From contig NZ_FXZC01000001.1 of NCBI RefSeq assembly GCF_900169275.1, positions 558,001 to 622,000 of the forward strand: a DNA stretch of 64,000 nt, in the 5' to 3' direction. The position numbers and the translations under genes are program-made. Source of the stretch: Brevibacterium casei CIP 102111. Lineage in GTDB: Bacteria > Actinomycetota > Actinomycetes > Actinomycetales > Brevibacteriaceae. This document shows, piece after piece, positions 60,768 to 64,000 of this stretch. Each line of letters starts with the position of its first letter. Position 1 is the stretch's first letter. The notes under the pieces were generated by a model that saw nothing but the letters and a program-made list of their open reading frames with translations, was not told the DNA's origin and did not search any database.

Positions 60768-61790
60768 ATGCGCCTCTCCGTCGACTCGCTCCGCACCTTC
60801 GCCGCAGACGCCCTGGCCTCGTGCGGTGTCCCGGACACCGATGCCTCGCTCACGGCCCGCTCCCTCGTCCAAGCCGACCAGCGCGGCATCGCCTCGCACG
60901 GCCTGCTGCGCCTGCCGCTCTACGTCCGTGCCCTCGAATCCGGCGGCATCGCCCCGAGACCGGAGCTCGCCTTCGTCCGGGACACCGGGGCGACCGCGGT
61001 GCTCGACGGCGGCAGCGGACTCGGGCAGGTCGTCATGCAGACCGCCGTCGACTGGTCACTCGACCGCACACGGATGCACGGCGTGAGTGCGATCGCGGTG
61101 GAGAACTCGAGTCATTACGGGGCGGGTGCGTTCTGGACCGATCAACTCGCAGCCGCCGGACTCTTCGCCGTCCTCACCTCGACGACGGGTCCGACCGTCG
61201 CCGTCCACGGCGGCAGCGCGAAGGTCATCGGCACGAACCCGCTGACGATGACCGCCCCGAGCGCCGGTGAGGACCCGATGACCCTCGATATGGCCACCTC
61301 GGCGGGGGCATTCGGCAAGGTCATCGCCGCCCGCAACGCCGGCAGGCCGATCCCTGCGGGCTGGGCCGTCGACGCCGAGGGCAGGGAGACGACCGACGCG
61401 GACGCCGCGGCCGCCGGGTCGCTGCTCGCCTTCGGCGGGCACAAGGGCTCCGGGCTCGCGGTCCTCCTCGAAGCCTTCGCCGGGGGCCTGAGCTCGGCGA
61501 CCTTCGCGTACGAGACCCAGGACATCTGGGACAACCCCGCCTCGGAGATGAACAACGGGCACCTGCTCATCGCCCTCGACTCCGCCGCCTTCAACGGCCG
61601 CACCACCGCCGAGGCGAAGGTGAGCGCCCTGGGAACCGCGATCGGTGCCTCCGGGGACGGGGTGCGGCTGCCCGGGGAGATCGAGTACGCGAACGAGGAG
61701 CGCAGCGCCGACGCGCTCGACCTCGAGGATTCGACCGCCGAGGCGCTGCTGAGGGTGGCCGACGACCTCGGGCTTCCTCGGCCGCAGTGA
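60768..61790 (+). CDS. Ldh_2 (malate/L-lactate dehydrogenase-like) oxidoreductase
   Basis: This 340-residue NAD(P)+-dependent dehydrogenase is of the YlbC/ComC/AllD family. Marks are ADQRGIASHGLLRLPLYVRA, AVENSSHYGAGAFWTDQLAA, GTNPLTMTAPS and LAFGGHKGSGLAVLLEAFAGGL. Such enzymes reduce or oxidise 2-oxo/2-hydroxy acids, fitting a late step of sugar-acid breakdown. ATG 60768 begins 3 bases after the regulator stop. Ends the operon; the next gene starts 80 bases later. Confidence 0.9.
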   Translation: MRLSVDSLRTFAADALASCGVPDTDASLTARSLVQADQRGIASHGLLRLPLYVRALESGGIAPRPELAFVRDTGATAVLDGGSGLGQVVMQTAVDWSLDRTRMHGVSAIAVENSSHYGAGAFWTDQLAAAGLFAVLTSTTGPTVAVHGGSAKVIGTNPLTMTAPSAGEDPMTLDMATSAGAFGKVIAARNAGRPIPAGWAVDAEGRETTDADAAAAGSLLAFGGHKGSGLAVLLEAFAGGLSSATFAYETQDIWDNPASEMNNGHLLIALDSAAFNGRTTAEAKVSALGTAIGASGDGVRLPGEIEYANEERSADALDLEDSTAEALLRVADDLGLPRPQ

Positions 61791-61870
61791 GCCTCCGGGC
61801 GTGAAACTCGGTGAGAGGAGTGCGCACCCCTTGACCGGCGTTCAGACACGAGGACTACACTGCACACACG

Positions 61871-62458
61871 ATGAATGAGCGCCCGTTCCACCGCCCCGTC
61901 CCGCTCGCCGACCTCGAATCGGTGAGCAGCCTGACCGACCCCGTCACCCGGTCGGAGACCTCGCACGCCACGGCGGCCCTCCTCCTCGGCGACGCCCGCG
62001 GCAACCGTGACGAAGCCGCGACCAGGCGCTTCGTCGAACTCGCCGACGACATCGGCCTCGAGGTCATCGCCGAGATGTGGTCGGCTGCCCCTGCCGTCTC
62101 CGCGCCCGGCGCGCTCTGGCGCCTCTACGCCCTGCGCGAGTGGATCGTCACCTCACCCCGTGAGGTCGCTGACCTCTTCGACCTCGGACGACGGCGCACG
62201 ACCGAGGGCATCGGCGTGACCGAGATCCTGGCCGGGGTCGAGAATCCGGTCGGACCCGACGAGGTGGCCCGTGCGATCGACGAGATCCTCGCCGGCGCCT
62301 TCCGCGGCGACGTCATCATCGCCCTGCTCCGGGCTGCCGCCTTCGTCGGCATCTGCGCTGCCGGGGCCGACAGCGAGGACACGCGCACCCGCCTGCAGCA
62401 GCTCTCGAAGGACCTCGGCGACGCCGCGATGGTCCACCGCAACGAAGGTCTGAGCTGA
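61871..62458 (+). CDS. Hypothetical protein (actinobacterial)
   Basis: This 195-residue, mostly helical protein has no membrane segment. Sections such as ALWRLYALREWIVTSPREVAD and GVENPVGPDEVARAIDEILAGAF look conserved in actinobacterial homologues I have seen without assigned function. A leaderless start is possible: TACACT lies 10 bases ahead of the ATG and no ribosome site is seen. I cannot name a family. It precedes the DUF47-pit pair by a 390-base gap, so it is probably independent. Confidence 0.6.
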   Translation: MNERPFHRPVPLADLESVSSLTDPVTRSETSHATAALLLGDARGNRDEAATRRFVELADDIGLEVIAEMWSAAPAVSAPGALWRLYALREWIVTSPREVADLFDLGRRRTTEGIGVTEILAGVENPVGPDEVARAIDEILAGAFRGDVIIALLRAAAFVGICAAGADSEDTRTRLQQLSKDLGDAAMVHRNEGLS

Positions 62459-62848
62459 CCCGCGCGACCGCTGCGGAACACGGGCACTGAACCCCGCCTC
62501 GGCGAGGGAGGACAAGGAACCGCACGCCCGCCTCGGCGAAGGCACCGGCCCCGATCCGGGTTGGGTGGACGCACGGGGCGGACGATCGTCGGCTGTGAGA
62601 TTTTTCAAGCCGGAGTTCGCCGTACCGGGGTAGACGCACAGTGTGGAAGCGGTATCGTGGAAGACGGCCCTCGTGGCCACCGGACGTTGGATCGCTGAAG
62701 CCCCGGGCTCCAACCTCAGCCGCTTCGAGCGGCCTATCGCCGAGAGGCGCTCTCGGTTCAGCGTCCGGTTCACACACTCGACAGAGGAATATCGGCGCGA
62801 ATTGCACATGCGTCCGGCGGTGTCCGGGCCCCGGGCAGGAGGAAACGC
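62459..62848. other. 390-base non-coding region before the phosphate transport genes
   Basis: No convincing gene is seen here. It contains two GCCTCGGCG stretches (62496 and 62530) and two GGTTCA elements (62755 and 62767, 12 bases apart). The elements recall the direct repeats of actinobacterial PhoP sites, whose usual period is 11. It probably holds the promoter of the DUF47-pit pair. A TTTTTCA run lies at about 62601. Confidence 0.4.
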
Positions 62849-63469
62849 ATGCGGCTCAGACGGGTACCGCAGGACACCGTGTTCTACGAGCGGATGTCCG
62901 ATCTCGTCGGACAGATGCGGCAGTGCAATCTCGTGCTCGCCGAACTCTCGGGCATCGAACTCACCGAACGCCGGCAGGTCGCCGACCGGCTGCGTGAGAT
63001 CGGCGACCACGCCGATGCGGACATGGGAGCCGTGCTGCGGGCCCTGCGGGAGAACTACATCACCCCCTTCGACCGCTACGACCTCTACCTCCTCTGCCAT
63101 CACATGCGCGACATCTGCCATCGCCTCCACGGCGTCGGCTACGTCCTCGCCTCCGAAGCCTTCGACCCCCTGCCCTCCGGCGTCCTCGAGACGCTCGCGG
63201 TCCTGTCCAACCAGACCGACCACACGGCGCGGATGGTCTCGAAGCTGCCGGGCAAGGTCGACCAGTGGGACTACGTCGACACGATCAACCGGCTCACCCA
63301 CCAGGTCGAGACCCTCCAGTGGCGGATGTCCGACGCGGTGCCCAACTCGAAGCGCGGACTGACGTACATGGCCGCGGTCTCCCAGCTCGGCCAGGCCTTC
63401 GTCCGTGCCGCCCACAGCTTCACCGAACTCGGCAAGGTCGTTGCCTCGATCGCGATCAAGGAATCCTGA
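62849..63469 (+). CDS. DUF47/PhoU-like protein, companion of the Pit transporter
   Basis: This 206-residue all-helical protein starts at ATG 62849 with AGGAGG-like CAGGAGGAAAC upstream. Helices such as VFYERMSDLVGQMRQCNLVL, REIGDHADADMGAVLRAL, TPFDRYDLYLLCHHMRDICH and LTHQVETLQWRMSDAV match the DUF47 (PitA-accessory/PhoU-like) pattern with acidic/His metal sites. Such proteins are found immediately upstream of pit genes and are thought to regulate the transporter. It is followed 3 bases later by the pit gene. Confidence 0.9.
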   Translation: MRLRRVPQDTVFYERMSDLVGQMRQCNLVLAELSGIELTERRQVADRLREIGDHADADMGAVLRALRENYITPFDRYDLYLLCHHMRDICHRLHGVGYVLASEAFDPLPSGVLETLAVLSNQTDHTARMVSKLPGKVDQWDYVDTINRLTHQVETLQWRMSDAVPNSKRGLTYMAAVSQLGQAFVRAAHSFTELGKVVASIAIKES

Positions 63470-63472
63470 TCC

Positions 63473-64000
63473 GTGGAGCTGCTCATGGCGGGAGTCATCG
63501 TCGCCGCGGTGCTCTTCGCCGGATCGAACGGGTTCCATGACGCGGCGCTGACCATCGGCAACGCCGTGGTCGGGCGCGCGCTCAGCCCGAAGTGGGCGCT
63601 CGGACTCGCCGTCGTCTTCAACTTCATCGGTGCCCTGCTCGGCGAGGGCATCGCGATCGTCGTGGCCAACCAGATCATCAGGTTCGCAGGCATGCCGACA
63701 GACGTCATCCTCACATGCATCATCATCGCCTTCGTCTCCGCGACGGCATGGAGCCTGTTCACGTACTGGCTCGCGCTGCCGGTGTCGTCGACGCACTGCC
63801 TCATCGGCGGCCTCCTCGGGGCGGGCCTCACCCTCGGGTTCACCCTCGACAGCGCCGAGTTCTTCGACTCCGTCATCCTGCCGCTGCTCATCTCGCCGGT
63901 GCTCGGATTCCTCCTGGCCTGGGGTCTGACGCTCCTCTTCTCGAAGCTCTTCGCCTCGACCCCGCCGAAGCCGCTCTTCCGCGGGGCGCGGATGGTCGAC
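63473..64000 (+). CDS. pit: Inorganic phosphate transporter, Pit family (3' end beyond the window)
   Basis: Only the first 176 codons are present. GTG 63473 (AAGGA 9 bases upstream) or ATG 63485 could start it. The Pit signature of helix 1 appears as GSNGFHDAALTIGNAVVGRALSP, a variant of the usual N-D-x-A-N-A block. A second signature LPVSSTHCLIGGLLGAGL follows at about residue 102. Membrane helices alternate regularly. It would import phosphate as a metal-phosphate complex with protons. It forms an operon with the DUF47 gene. Confidence 0.92.
   Translation, partial: MELLMAGVIVAAVLFAGSNGFHDAALTIGNAVVGRALSPKWALGLAVVFNFIGALLGEGIAIVVANQIIRFAGMPTDVILTCIIIAFVSATAWSLFTYWLALPVSSTHCLIGGLLGAGLTLGFTLDSAEFFDSVILPLLISPVLGFLLAWGLTLLFSKLFASTPPKPLFRGARMVD

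Overview
The window is one contiguous piece of a high-GC actinobacterial chromosome. Support for this comes from GTG and TTG starts, frequent 4-base ATGA/GTGA gene overlaps, several starts that look leaderless, a PaaX-type regulator, and a fructose PTS operon that carries HPr and enzyme I. The gene set fits a soil- or cheese-type Micrococcales bacterium such as Brevibacterium, but that genus is an inference. No insertion sequence, prophage, CRISPR array or rRNA gene was seen. One tRNA (Lys, anticodon UUU) is present.

Layout. 0-9.7 kb: housekeeping and hypothetical genes. These are two DJ-1/PfpI proteins (one fused to an AraC domain), a SRPBCC protein, a CPA2-type antiporter, a NylB-like serine hydrolase, gap, and a VTT/DedA membrane protein. 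9.7-20.7 kb: a membrane protein with an acidic tail, a sensor kinase and OmpR-type regulator, and a five-gene translationally coupled operon. The operon encodes three glycosyltransferases, an ABC exporter and a kinase with two APH domains. It looks like a dedicated glycan or glycolipid assembly and export unit and is the best candidate here for an undescribed system. 20.7-23.2 kb: an aldo/keto reductase, a pterin dehydratase, and a divergent CGNR/zinc-ribbon pair bracketed exactly by two 117-bp direct repeats. 23.2-28.9 kb: a MurNAc/anhydro-MurNAc salvage operon (GntR regulator, AnmK, Na+/solute symporter, MurQ, GlcNAc-type kinase). 29-31.3 kb: a membrane GT2 glycosyltransferase and a PspC protein. 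31.5-37.5 kb: fruR-fruK-fruA-ptsH-ptsI.

37.5-51.8 kb: an aromatic-acid region in two facing operons. The first has an AAHS-type MFS transporter opposite a C1-folate set (MetF-like, PurU, LigM-type O-demethylase, PadR). The second, on the minus strand, has an MHS transporter, acyl-CoA synthetase, enoyl-CoA hydratase, acetoacetyl-CoA synthetase-like ligase, 3-hydroxyacyl-CoA dehydrogenase-like enzyme and TIM-barrel amidohydrolase, under a divergent PaaX-type regulator. Together they could shorten a methoxylated phenylpropanoid side chain and then demethylate the resulting methoxybenzoate through tetrahydrofolate. 51.9-54.2 kb: a secreted HNH/excalibur nuclease, tRNA-Lys and an EcsC-like protein. 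54.4-61.8 kb: a TRAP transporter with an L-fuconate-dehydratase-type enolase, a FAH-fold 2-keto-3-deoxy-acid enzyme, a GntR/FCD regulator and an Ldh_2 dehydrogenase, forming a sugar-acid catabolic operon. 61.9-64 kb: a hypothetical protein, a DUF47/PhoU-like protein and the start of a Pit phosphate transporter that runs off the window.

All family assignments were made by reading the sequence. No database search was run.
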